DNA of 64,000 nt from Pseudonocardia sp. N23 (GTDB taxonomy: Bacteria > Actinomycetota > Actinomycetes > Mycobacteriales > Pseudonocardiaceae). Shown here in pieces: positions 41,938-49,873 of the stretch. The notes under the pieces were generated by a model. The model did not search any database, had not been told where the DNA came from, and saw only the letters and a list, made by a program, of their open reading frames with translations. Made by a program: the position numbers and the translations under genes. The stretch is from NCBI RefSeq assembly GCF_002583555.1, contig NZ_BEGX01000001.1, forward strand, positions 1-64,000, in the 5' to 3' direction. The first letter of the stretch is position 1, and each line of letters starts with the position of its first letter.

Positions 41938-43464
41938 TCAGTCCTTCTTCGGGTTCTCGTCGTCGCCGGGCTCGCGGGCCGGGTCGGCGGTGTCGGTCGC
42001 GCCGCCCGCGGCCTGCTCCCGCTGCGCCGCCTCGCGCCGCTCCGCGGCCTCCTTGGCCGCGTCCATCGCCGCGTCGTTCTCGCGGTCGCGCTGGAACTGG
42101 AGCTCGATCTCCGCGATCGGGTCCGAGTCGTCGGAGCCCGCGACGAAAGCAGCCGGGTCGTCGAGGTCGTCGGCCGTCGGGACCAGGTCCGGGTGCGCCC
42201 ACAGCGCGTCGCGGCCCGAGGTGCCCCGCTGCTCGCCGAGCAGCTTCCACAGCTCGGCGGCCGCGCGCAGCCGCCGCGGCCGCAGCTCCAGGCCGACGAT
42301 CGTGGCGAACGCCTGCTCGGCCGGGCCGCCCGACGCGCGCCGCCTGCGCAGCGTCTCCCGCAGCGCCTCCGCACCCGGCAGCCGGTCACCGACGGCCTGT
42401 GCGACGACGGCGTCGACCCAGCCCTCGACGAGGGCGAGGAGTGTCTCCAGCCGCGCGAGCGCGGCCTTCTGCTCCGGCGTCGTCTGCGGCTCGAACATGC
42501 CGCCCTGCATGGCCTCCTGGATCGACTCCGGGTTCGACGGGTCGATCGAGGCCGCCAGCTCCTCGATCCGCGAGGTGTCGACGGAGATGCCCTGCGCGTA
42601 CTGCTCGACCGCGCCGAGCAGCCGCTCCCGCAGCCACGGCACGTGCGTGAACAGGCGCTGGTGCGCGGCTTCGCGGGCGGCGAGGAAGATCATGACCTCG
42701 TTGGCGGGGCGGTCGAGGCCCGCGGTGAACTTCTCGATGGCCTCGGGCAGCAGCACGGCCGCGCCCGCCGGGCCGGCGGGGAACCCGGTGTCGGTGGAGG
42801 TGAGGACCTCCGCGGCGAGCTCGCCCAGGCCGTTGCCGAGCTGGCTGCCGAACGCGAGACCGCCCATCTGCCCGACCATCGCGAGCATCGGGCCGGCGGC
42901 CTGCTTGGCCTGCTCCGGCAGTCCCTCCACCCACGCGCTCGACACCCGCCGCGCGACGGGATCGCACATGCGCTTCCACGTCGGCATGCTCGACTTCACC
43001 CAGTCGGTGGGCGTCCAGGCGAGGGCCTCGGACGACGCGGCCGGGAACTCCGTGGCCTCGTCGAGCCACAGCTGTGCCAGCGCCACCGCGTCGCGGACCG
43101 CGGCCCGCTGGGCGTCGGTGAGCGAGGACGTCTTCTGCGCCAGCGCCTGCGTCGCGATCTGGGCCGCGAGGTCGTAGTTGACCGGGCCGTCGCCAGCGCC
43201 ACCGGTCTGGGCGTGGCTGAGCATCTGCCCCAGCTGGGTGAGCATCTGCCCGAGCTGGCTCATGTCGAAGCCGCCGGGACCCCCGGCACCGGGCATCCCC
43301 GGGAAGCCGCCCGGCATCCCCGGGAAACCGCCTGGTGGCATGCCCGGCAGGTTGCCGAGACCGAAGGGGTCGTTGGGACCCGTGGGCTCGGAACCCTCAC
43401 CGTCGGGCCGGTCGCGGTCCTTGTCTCGGTCTGAGGGGCCGAAGCCGAACGGGACATCACTCAT
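41938..43464 (-). CDS. DUF2342 zinc-dependent metalloprotease-like protein
   Basis: The 508-residue protein belongs to the actinobacterial DUF2342 family (putative hydrolase / F420 biosynthesis-associated; Rv3195 in M. tuberculosis). It starts with a Gly/Pro/Met repeat region (GMPPGGFPGMPGGFPGMPG, about 42-62). The conserved helical core follows (NYDLAAQIATQ, WVEGLPEQAKQAAGPMLAMVGQMGGLAFGSQLG). The putative metal motif is MIFLAAREAAHQRLF near residue 260, not a standard HExxH. The tail is highly charged (RDRENDAAMDAAKEAAERRE). The start is ATG 43464, and it is divergent from UPF0182 across 273 bp. Confidence 0.85.
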   Translation of the reverse strand: MSDVPFGFGPSDRDKDRDRPDGEGSEPTGPNDPFGLGNLPGMPPGGFPGMPGGFPGMPGAGGPGGFDMSQLGQMLTQLGQMLSHAQTGGAGDGPVNYDLAAQIATQALAQKTSSLTDAQRAAVRDAVALAQLWLDEATEFPAASSEALAWTPTDWVKSSMPTWKRMCDPVARRVSSAWVEGLPEQAKQAAGPMLAMVGQMGGLAFGSQLGNGLGELAAEVLTSTDTGFPAGPAGAAVLLPEAIEKFTAGLDRPANEVMIFLAAREAAHQRLFTHVPWLRERLLGAVEQYAQGISVDTSRIEELAASIDPSNPESIQEAMQGGMFEPQTTPEQKAALARLETLLALVEGWVDAVVAQAVGDRLPGAEALRETLRRRRASGGPAEQAFATIVGLELRPRRLRAAAELWKLLGEQRGTSGRDALWAHPDLVPTADDLDDPAAFVAGSDDSDPIAEIELQFQRDRENDAAMDAAKEAAERREAAQREQAAGGATDTADPAREPGDDENPKKD

Positions 43465-43737
43465 GACACCACGGTACGCGGACCGGACAACCGCGGTGAC
43501 GTGGAACGTCGCCGTTCGCGCAGAGCGTGGGTCCCGATCCGCCCCGCCCGGGCCGATATCCGAATTGTCACGATTCGCCAACGCGCCCCGCGCAACGGGA
43601 ACCACACGCCCCTTCCGTAGAGTTGCCACGTCAGGGCGCGCCGTGCGTACGGCTGCCGGCGACTCTCGCGTTGTCGCGGCCATGCGTGGCGGTGCGCGCC
43701 TGTGGCAGTTCGCCTTTCGACGTCAGGAGCGTGACCC

Positions 43738-46632
43738 GTGGCCACACGGCCCCCAGCGGCGGTGCCCTCGATACCTCGCCGCCCCCGGATCCTGCTCATC
43801 ATCGCCGCGATCGTGGTCGTGCTCTTCCTGGGCGGCTCCCGGCTGATCGACTTCTACGTCAACTGGCTGTGGTACGGCGAGGTCGGCTTCCGCTCGGTGT
43901 TCTCGACGGTGCTGTTCACCCGCACCGTCCAGTTCGTGCTGGGTGGCCTGCTGATCGGTGGGCTGGTCTGGCTGTCGATGTGGCTGGCCTACCGCTTCCG
44001 GCCCGTGTTCGTGCCCGTGTCCGGCCCCGAGGACCCGATCGCCCGCTACCGCACGGTGATCATCCAGCGGCTGCGGATCTTCGCGATCGGCATCCCCGTG
44101 GTCGTCGGCCTCATCGCGGGCCTGGCGGCGCAGGGCGACTGGCAGACCGTGCAGATGTTCCTGCACAGCACGTCGTTCGGGGTCACGGACCCGCAGTTCG
44201 GCAAGGACGTCAGCTTCTACACGTTCGAACTGCCGTTCTACCGGCTGCTGCTCGACTGGGTGATGGTCGGTGTCGCCATCTCGTTCGTCGCCGCGCTGAT
44301 CACGCACTACCTGTTCGGCGGCATCCGCCTCGCGGGCCGCTCCGGCCAGATCTCCTCGGCCGCACGTGCCCACCTCGCCTCGCTGGCCGGCGTGTTCGTA
44401 CTGCTCAAGGCGCTCGCCTACTTCTTCGACCGCTACGAGCTGCTGTTCTCCGACCGCAACCAGCAGTTCAACGGCGCCACCTACACCGACCTCAACGCGG
44501 TGATGCCGGCCAAGCTGATCCTGCTGTTCATCTCGCTCATCTGCGCCATCGCGTTCTTCGTGTCGATCTTCCGGCGCAACCTGCAGCTGCCCGCCATCGC
44601 GCTGGTGCTGCTGGTGCTCTCGAGCATCCTCGTCGGCGCGGCGTGGCCCGCGATCCTGCAGCAGTTCGTGGTCGGCCCCAACGCCAACGAGCGTGAGGCT
44701 CCGTCGATCAGCCGCAACATCGAGGCGACGAGACAGGCGTTCGGGCTCACCGACGACAAGGTGACCGTCGAGCCCTACTCCGGCACGTCGACCGCCACCT
44801 CGGCGGCGGTGCGCTCCGACACCTCGACGATCCCGAACATCCGGCTGCTCGACCCCGCGAAGCTGACCAAGACGTTCACGCAGCTCCAGCAGCGACGCAA
44901 CTTCTACGGCTTCCCGGACAAGCTCGACATCGACCGGTACGACGTCGACAACCAGACGCAGGACTACGTGGTCGCGGCGCGCGAGCTCGACAGCACCGCG
45001 CTCGTCGGCAACCAGACCGACTGGATCAACCGCCACCTCGTCTACACCCACGGCAACGGTTTCGTCGCCGCACCGGCCAACAAGGTCAACGCCGCGCTGG
45101 AGGACACCGGCGGCCGTGGTGGTCTGCCGGAGTTCACCGTCAGCGACACGACGACCAAGGGTGCCATCGACGTCACCCAGCCCCGCATCTACTACGGCGA
45201 GCTGATCAAGGACTACTCGATCGTCGGCGCCGAGCCCGGTGCCGCCGCCCGTGAGTACGACTCCGACAGCCAGCAGTACACGTACACGGGCAAGGGCGGG
45301 GTCTCGCTGGGGAACTTCTTCAACCGGCTCGTCTTCGCTGTCGACAACGGCGAGATCCGGATCCTGTTCAACGACTCGATCAACGACGCCTCAAAGATCA
45401 TCTTCAACCGGGACCCGTTGGAGCGCGTGAAGGCCGTCGCGCCCTACCTGACGCTCGACGGGGACCCGTACCCCGCGGTCGTCGACGGGAAGATCCAGTG
45501 GATCGTCGACGGCTACACGACGCTCAAGCAGTACCCCTACGCGCAGCAGGTCCCGCTGGGCGACGCGACGCGCGACAGCCTGCAGGCCGGTGTCCAGCGC
45601 CTGCCCGACACCGACGTCAGCTACCTGCGCAACTCGGTGAAGGCCACGGTCGACGCCTACGACGGCACCGTCACGCTCTATTCCTTCGACGACACCGACC
45701 CGGTGCTCAAGACGTGGGAGAAGGTCTTCCCCGGCACCGTGCAGCCCAGCTCGGCCATCAGCCCGGCCCTGCGCGAGCACTTCCGGTACCCCGAGGACCA
45801 GTTCAAGGTCCAGCGTCAGCTGCTGACCCGCTACCACGTCACCAACCCGGGCGAGTTCTTCTCGACGGTGTCGTTCTGGGACGTCCCGTCCGACCCGACG
45901 GTGCAGGGCAACACCGGCTCCGGGCAGGAGCCGCAGCCGCCGTACTACCTGCTCGCGGGCCTGCCCAACCAGAACGGGGCGACGTTCCAGCTCACCAGCG
46001 CGCTGGTGAGCCTGCAGAGGCAGTTCCTCGCTGCCTACATGACGGCGAGCTCCGATCCCGAGACCTACGGGAAGATCACGGTCCTGCAGCTACCCGCGGA
46101 CACCCAGACGCTCGGCCCGCAACAGGTACAGGCGCAGTTCCTCGGCTCACCCACGGTGTCGCAGGAGCTCAACCTGTTGAGACAGAACCAGACCACGATC
46201 GACTACGGCAACCTGCTGACGTTGCCCGTCGCCGGCGGCCTGCTCTACGTCGAACCGGTCTACATCGAGAGAGCTGGGCAGGACTCGTCCTATCCGCAGC
46301 TCGCCAGAGTGCTGGTGAGCTACGGCGGCCGGGTCGGCTACGACGCCAACCTCGCGACAGCGCTCGACCAGGTGTTCGGCGCCGGTGCGGGGGCCGGAGT
46401 GACGCAGGGCGGTCAGGGGCAGCCACCGCCCGACACGTCGACGACGGCACCGCCCAACACGGGTGGGGGTGGAGGCACCAACCCCGCGGCCTCCGCCGCT
46501 GCCGCCGAGATCTCCTCCGCGCTGAACCAGCTCAAGTCGGCTCAGCAGTCCGGTGACTTCGCGGCCCAGGGCCAGGCGCTCGCCGCGCTCGACGCCGCAG
46601 TCAAGAAGTTCCAGGCCGCCCAGGGCGGCTGA
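43738..46632 (+). CDS. UPF0182 family membrane protein
   Basis: The large membrane protein (964 residues) has about seven hydrophobic segments in the first 320 residues (ILLIIAAIVVVLFLGGSRLIDFYVNWLWYGEVGF is the family opening) and a long extracytoplasmic domain of unknown function. It ends in a Gly/Pro linker (PPNTGGGGGTNP) and a short coiled coil (SALNQLKSAQQSGDFAAQGQALAALDAAVKKFQ), as is common in this family. GTG 43738 fits. In M. tuberculosis (Rv3193c) a PDZ-domain gene lies between this gene and the DUF2342 gene; here it is missing. A strong hairpin follows 13 bp after the stop. Confidence 0.92.
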   Translation: MATRPPAAVPSIPRRPRILLIIAAIVVVLFLGGSRLIDFYVNWLWYGEVGFRSVFSTVLFTRTVQFVLGGLLIGGLVWLSMWLAYRFRPVFVPVSGPEDPIARYRTVIIQRLRIFAIGIPVVVGLIAGLAAQGDWQTVQMFLHSTSFGVTDPQFGKDVSFYTFELPFYRLLLDWVMVGVAISFVAALITHYLFGGIRLAGRSGQISSAARAHLASLAGVFVLLKALAYFFDRYELLFSDRNQQFNGATYTDLNAVMPAKLILLFISLICAIAFFVSIFRRNLQLPAIALVLLVLSSILVGAAWPAILQQFVVGPNANEREAPSISRNIEATRQAFGLTDDKVTVEPYSGTSTATSAAVRSDTSTIPNIRLLDPAKLTKTFTQLQQRRNFYGFPDKLDIDRYDVDNQTQDYVVAARELDSTALVGNQTDWINRHLVYTHGNGFVAAPANKVNAALEDTGGRGGLPEFTVSDTTTKGAIDVTQPRIYYGELIKDYSIVGAEPGAAAREYDSDSQQYTYTGKGGVSLGNFFNRLVFAVDNGEIRILFNDSINDASKIIFNRDPLERVKAVAPYLTLDGDPYPAVVDGKIQWIVDGYTTLKQYPYAQQVPLGDATRDSLQAGVQRLPDTDVSYLRNSVKATVDAYDGTVTLYSFDDTDPVLKTWEKVFPGTVQPSSAISPALREHFRYPEDQFKVQRQLLTRYHVTNPGEFFSTVSFWDVPSDPTVQGNTGSGQEPQPPYYLLAGLPNQNGATFQLTSALVSLQRQFLAAYMTASSDPETYGKITVLQLPADTQTLGPQQVQAQFLGSPTVSQELNLLRQNQTTIDYGNLLTLPVAGGLLYVEPVYIERAGQDSSYPQLARVLVSYGGRVGYDANLATALDQVFGAGAGAGVTQGGQGQPPPDTSTTAPPNTGGGGGTNPAASAAAAEISSALNQLKSAQQSGDFAAQGQALAALDAAVKKFQAAQGG

Positions 46633-46644
46633 TCCGCACGATCC

Positions 46645-46683
46645 ACGACGCCCCGTCCGGATGCTTCCGGGCGGGGCGTCGTC
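46645..46683 (+). terminator. Hairpin terminator after the UPF0182 gene
   Basis: ACGACGCCCCGTCCGG (46645-46660) pairs with CCGGGCGGGGCGTCGT around a short loop, with one mismatch. It starts 13 bp after the stop codon. The T-tract is replaced by mixed sequence, as is usual in high-GC actinobacteria. Confidence 0.75.
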
Positions 46684-46921
46684 GTGTCGGAGACGGTGCG
46701 GCGCGGACCTCGGGACCAAGATCAAGATGTGTGACCGGAGACACGGGAAGCCGTCGGAGCGCGTTCACCGGCGGGAACGGGCTGCGGACGCGCATCGCCG
46801 CAGGTCAGTACGGGTTGCACCCCGGGTGCGGGAACGTTTCCGGCGGGTGTACTGTTCTACCTACAAGAGCAACGCAGCACGACAAAAGAACAGCAAGACA
46901 GCGTCGGTGACGATGCAGCGG

Positions 46922-46995
46922 CGCGGGGTGGAGCAGCTCGGTAGCTCGCTGGGCTCATAACCCAGAGGTCGTAGGTTCGAATCCTACCCCCGCTA
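46922..46995 (+). tRNA. Initiator tRNA-fMet (anticodon CAT)
   Basis: The cloverleaf is complete: acceptor CGCGGGG with CCCCGCT, D-arm GAGC...GCTC, anticodon arm CTGGG-CTCATAA-CCCAG, and T-arm GTAGG-TTCGAAT-CCTAC. The first acceptor position cannot pair (C1 with T72), and three G:C pairs stack next to the anticodon loop; both are hallmarks of the initiator. The 3' CCA is not encoded (CTA follows the discriminator A). A very strong terminator lies 9 bp downstream. Confidence 0.95.
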
Positions 46996-47003
46996 CTAGG
47001 TCG

Positions 47004-47035
47004 AAAGGCCCCCGGAGACAACTCCGGGGGCCTTT
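47004..47035 (+). terminator. Intrinsic terminator after tRNA-fMet
   Basis: AAAGGCCCCCGGAG (47004-47017) and CTCCGGGGGCCTTT (47022-47035) form a perfect 14-bp stem with the tetraloop ACAA. The 3' arm ends in TTT. Confidence 0.9.
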
Positions 47036-47456
47036 CGCGTTGGTTGTGGCGTCGGCGGTCACGGTGAGTCCACGAGCCCGGGCGAGGCCCGCTCCGATCG
47101 CCACCAGCATCGCCCCGGCCGTCGGTTGCCTGCGTCGCCAGGCCCACACCCGAGGCCGATGACGCAGGCCGTCGTGAGGCTCTCGCACAGCATGAACGAC
47201 GTGACCACGACGGCCATTGTGCTCATGACCGCCCAGGTGATCCCGCCGATCCGGGGGAGGTCGACGAGGAACCCGTGGCAGACCCCGCCGGCAGCGCCGT
47301 CGCCGCTGCCCGGGCGAATGTGGCGCGCCAGTACCGCGCGCCCTCGATGACGTCACGGACTCACCGCTGTTCGCCGCGTCCGTGCTCGACTTCCTCGGCG
47401 CGGCGGCGGGCTGATCGGCCCGGTAGCCGGCTGGCAAGGGCGAGCAGGACAGGGCG
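47036..47456. other. 420-bp stretch without a convincing gene
   Basis: No frame here has a good start, a ribosome binding site and a family match. On the minus strand one frame around 47170-47280 reads as a possible membrane segment (GGITWAVMSTMAVVVTSFML) but is interrupted, so it may be a gene relic. Otherwise I see nothing in it. Confidence 0.4.
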
Positions 47457-47924
47457 TCAGACGGCGGCCGGTAGGCGGTCCAGCGCGGCGATCGTGTCGG
47501 TGCACGCCTTCGCGACCTCGCGGCCCTTGACCACGAAGTGATCGTGGAAGAACTGCTGGTGCTCGGGGTGCTCGTGGAAGTGGTGCGGGGTGAGGACGGC
47601 GGAGAACACCGGCACCCCGCTGTCGAGCTGGACACGCATGAGGCCGTCGATGACCGCCTCGGCGACGAACTCGTGACGGTAGATGCCGCCGTCGACGACG
47701 AGGCCGGAGGCGACGACCGCCCGGTAGCGGCCGCTCTCGGCGAGCCGCTTGGCGTGCAGCGGGATCTCGAAGGCCCCGGTCACCTCGTAGAGGTCGATCC
47801 GCTCGGCGGGCACGCCGAGCTCGGCCATCTCGGCGAGGAAGGAGTCGCGGCACCGGTCGACGATCTCCCGATGCCACAGCGACTGGACGAACGCGATCCG
47901 CTCCTGCTGTCCGTTGCTGCTCAC
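47457..47924 (-). CDS. ribH: 6,7-dimethyl-8-ribityllumazine synthase, type II (RibH2)
   Basis: The enzyme makes the riboflavin precursor lumazine from 5-amino-6-ribitylaminouracil and a butanone phosphate. The 155-residue protein shows YEVTGAFEIPLHAKRL and VVASGLVVDGGIYRHEFVAEAVIDGLMRVQLDSGVPVFSAVLTPHHFHEH. The VLTPHHFHE loop is typical of the decameric type II enzyme (as in Brucella RibH2) rather than the usual type I. GTG 47924 is chosen because the family starts near IAFVQSLWHREI; the longer open frame upstream only reads through a tandem repeat. It stands alone, away from other rib genes. Confidence 0.88.
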   Translation of the reverse strand: MSSNGQQERIAFVQSLWHREIVDRCRDSFLAEMAELGVPAERIDLYEVTGAFEIPLHAKRLAESGRYRAVVASGLVVDGGIYRHEFVAEAVIDGLMRVQLDSGVPVFSAVLTPHHFHEHPEHQQFFHDHFVVKGREVAKACTDTIAALDRLPAAV

Positions 47925-47940
47925 GTCCGGCTCCCTTCGA

Positions 47941-48000
47941 TCACACCGCGCCCGGTCACACCGGGCCCGGTCACACTGCGCCCGGTCACACTGCGCCGGC
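47941..48000. repeat. Four 15-bp tandem repeats upstream of ribH
   Basis: The units at 47941, 47956, 47971 and 47986 follow TCACAC(C/T)G(C/G)GCCCGG; the last is slightly altered at its end. They lie in the divergent region between ribH (start 47924) and the ArsR gene (start 48095). Confidence 0.85.
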
Positions 48001-48058
48001 GCTGAGGTTACCGCCGCGGCCGAGGACGTCCGGGATCGCGGCCCGGGCGGGCGACGGA

Positions 48059-48095
48059 TTGACAGGCAAGTCGTCACTTGCGTATAAATCCGGTG
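48059..48095 (+). promoter_or_regulatory. Consensus promoter with embedded ArsR operator; leaderless transcript
   Basis: TTGACA (48059-48064), an 18-bp spacer and TATAAA (48083-48088) form a near-perfect promoter. The spacer holds the inverted repeat GCAAGT-cgtc-ACTTGC (48066-48081), a likely ArsR-family operator that would block RNA polymerase. The expected start point is at or next to the GTG at 48095, so the mRNA is probably leaderless. Confidence 0.75.
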
Positions 48096-48385
48096 TGGAC
48101 GCCGAGCTGTTCAAGGCACTCGGCGACGCGACGCGCAGGACGATCCTGGACGAGCTGGTCGAGCGGGACGGGCAGACCCTGTTCGAGCTGTGCGGGCGTT
48201 TGACGATGAAGCACGGGCTCACGTCGTCGCGGCAGGCGATCTCGCAGCACCTCGCCGTCCTCGAGGAGGCCGGCCTGGTGCACACGCGGCGGCAGGGCCG
48301 CTACAAGTTCCACCACGTCGACACCGGCCCGCTGCGGGCGATCGTCGCGCGGTGGCCCATCGACACGGAGGAGCCCGACTCGTGA
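48095..48385 (+). CDS. ArsR family transcriptional regulator
   Basis: The 96-residue winged-helix protein has LFKALGDATRRTILDELVERDGQTLFELCGRL, the recognition region SRQAISQHLAVLEEAGLVHTRRQGRYKFHHVD, and a short end. It lacks the CxC metal site of ArsR/SmtB sensors and belongs to the SdpR-like or metal-independent branch. GTG 48095 coincides with the predicted transcript start. It probably represses itself and the VOC protein gene, which overlaps its stop by GTGA. ArsR-VOC pairs are common in actinobacteria; the signal is unknown. Confidence 0.88.
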   Translation: MDAELFKALGDATRRTILDELVERDGQTLFELCGRLTMKHGLTSSRQAISQHLAVLEEAGLVHTRRQGRYKFHHVDTGPLRAIVARWPIDTEEPDS

Positions 48386-48771
48386 TCCGGATCAACGTCG
48401 CCAGCGTGTGGGTCGACGACCAGGCCAGGGCGCTCGACTTCTACACCGGCAAGCTGGGCTTCATCAAGAAGACCGACGTTCCGACCGGCGACGCGCGGTG
48501 GCTCACCGTCGTGTCGCCCGCGGTGCCCGACGGCGTCGAGCTGCTGCTGGAGCCCGACGGGCACCCGGCGTCGAAGCAGCTCAAGGAGGCCCTGGTGGCC
48601 GACGGAATCCCGTTCACCCAGTTCGCTGTGGACGACGTGTATGCCGAGCACGAGCGGCTGACCGGGCTGGGCGTCGTGTTCACCCAGGCGCCCACGGACT
48701 TCGGGCCAGTCGTCACCGCGGTGCTCGACGACACGTGCGGCAACCTCATCCAGCTGGTGACGATGACGTAG
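48382..48771 (+). CDS. VOC family (glyoxalase/bleomycin-resistance fold) protein
   Basis: The 129-residue protein has paired beta-alpha-beta-beta-beta modules: IRINVASVWVDDQARALDFYTGKLGFIKKTDV and PFTQFAVDDVYAEHERLTGLGVVFTQAPTDFGPVVTAVLDDTCGNLIQLV. A Glu in the second module (VELLLEPDG) may bind metal. It could be a glyoxalase-like enzyme or a binding protein. Translation is coupled to the ArsR regulator (GTGA). Confidence 0.85.
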   Translation: MIRINVASVWVDDQARALDFYTGKLGFIKKTDVPTGDARWLTVVSPAVPDGVELLLEPDGHPASKQLKEALVADGIPFTQFAVDDVYAEHERLTGLGVVFTQAPTDFGPVVTAVLDDTCGNLIQLVTMT

Positions 48772-48929
48772 CGCCGGCACCTCGGCCGCGCGGTGCATGG
48801 GTTCCGGTGTGGACGACGTAGGGGAGCGCGTGGCTCTCGTCGGCGACGGTGATGGCGTCGACGAACCGCAGGTCGGGCAGGCCGGGCGCCGACGGCGAGC
48901 AGCAGCGCGTCGGACCCTGACCGGCGGTG

Positions 48930-49772
48930 TCAGAGGCGGGTCGCCGTCCGGACCAGCTGGGCCAGCGCAAGGGAGCGGCTGTGCGGCGGCCACGCGATCA
49001 CCGTCGTGACAGGCGGCGCGTCGAGCAGCGGCACGGCGGCGATGTCGTCGTGCAGGTGCGCCCGCACCGACTCGGGCAGCACCGCGACCGTCCGGCCCAG
49101 CGCGATGAGCTGCAGCAACTGGGTGTTGTCGTGGACCTCGGGGCCCGGCCCGTCGGGGTAGCTCCCGTCATCGCGGGGCCAGCGCGGCAGCGGGAGCCCG
49201 GAGAGCCCCAGGTCGTCGAGGCGCAGGTCCGGCCGGCCGGTGAGCGGATGCCCGGCGGGCAGCAGGGCGAGCTGGCCCTCGGTGAGCAGCTCCTCGGTGT
49301 CGAGACCCGCGGTCGAGTCGAAGGGGCGGTGCAGGAGGGCGACGTCGGCGCGCCCGTCGCGCAGGTAGCGCTCCTGCTCCCCGATGCCGCACAGCACGAC
49401 GTCGACATCGACGGCACCGGGTTCCGCGGCGTAGGCGTCGAGCAGCTTGGACAGCAGCTCGGTGGACGCGCCCGCCTTCGTGACGAGCACGAGACCGGGG
49501 GAGCCCGCGGGTGCGGCGGCGCGGCGGGTCCGGCGTTCGGCGGCCGCCACCGCGTCGAGGGCGGCCCGGCCCTCACGCAGCAGCACCGCGCCGGCGCCGG
49601 TCAGTGCGACGCCGCGGCTGCCGCGTTCCAGCAACGTCACTCCGAGCCGGCGTTCGAGCTGCTGCACCGCCCGTGACAGCGGCGGCTGTGCGATGCCGAG
49701 CCGCAGTGCCGCCCGGCCGAAGTGCAGCTCCTCGGCGACGGCCACGAAGTACCGCAGCTCCCGGGTCTCCAT
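48930..49772 (-). CDS. LysR family transcriptional regulator
   Basis: The 280-residue protein has the LysR winged helix ELRYFVAVAEELHFGRAALRLGIAQPPLSRAVQQLERRLGVTLLERGSRGVALTGAG and a periplasmic-binding-like effector domain. ATG 49772 (METRELRYF) is chosen since LysR proteins begin a few residues before this motif; an upstream start at 49793 is possible. It is divergent from an SDR gene with an inverted repeat between, so it probably controls that gene. The 158-bp gap after its end contains only a short, interrupted protein-like reading. Confidence 0.9.
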   Translation of the reverse strand: METRELRYFVAVAEELHFGRAALRLGIAQPPLSRAVQQLERRLGVTLLERGSRGVALTGAGAVLLREGRAALDAVAAAERRTRRAAAPAGSPGLVLVTKAGASTELLSKLLDAYAAEPGAVDVDVVLCGIGEQERYLRDGRADVALLHRPFDSTAGLDTEELLTEGQLALLPAGHPLTGRPDLRLDDLGLSGLPLPRWPRDDGSYPDGPGPEVHDNTQLLQLIALGRTVAVLPESVRAHLHDDIAAVPLLDAPPVTTVIAWPPHSRSLALAQLVRTATRL

Positions 49773-49799
49773 GCTCTCCACACTACCCGCCACCAGCGT

Positions 49800-49818
49800 C
49801 GATACCGTGACAGTATCG
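49800..49818. promoter_or_regulatory. Inverted repeat between LysR and SDR genes
   Basis: CGATAC-cgtgaca-GTATCG lies in the 101-bp divergent region. It contains T-N11-A symmetry, the usual LysR box form, so it is a good candidate operator. Confidence 0.6.
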
Positions 49819-49873
49819 CCTCGGACCTGGTCGGTCCTGGAGCTCGGTCGGGGTCGGGGCGCAGGGTGGAGCC

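Noticed and set aside
46922..47456. tRNA-fMet as an integration site for a mobile element
   Set aside because: There is no integrase nearby, no second copy of the tRNA 3' end, and the downstream DNA has the same composition as the rest.
46955..47635. A 226-codon minus-strand frame crossing the tRNA region with a membrane-like stretch
   Set aside because: It overlaps the tRNA, its terminator and the end of ribH antisense or out of frame, has no ribosome binding site and matches no family. At most the middle is a relic.
47924..48077. Longer RibH start with CDRA repeats
   Set aside because: The extra residues come from translating the 15-bp tandem repeats and overlap the ArsR promoter. The family starts near residue 1 of the shorter form.
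48772..48929. Minus-strand reading GLPDLRFVDAITVADESHALPYVVHTG that looks protein-like
   Set aside because: It is short, lacks a start and a complete domain, and cannot be assigned. It could be a gene remnant, but this is not enough to call one.
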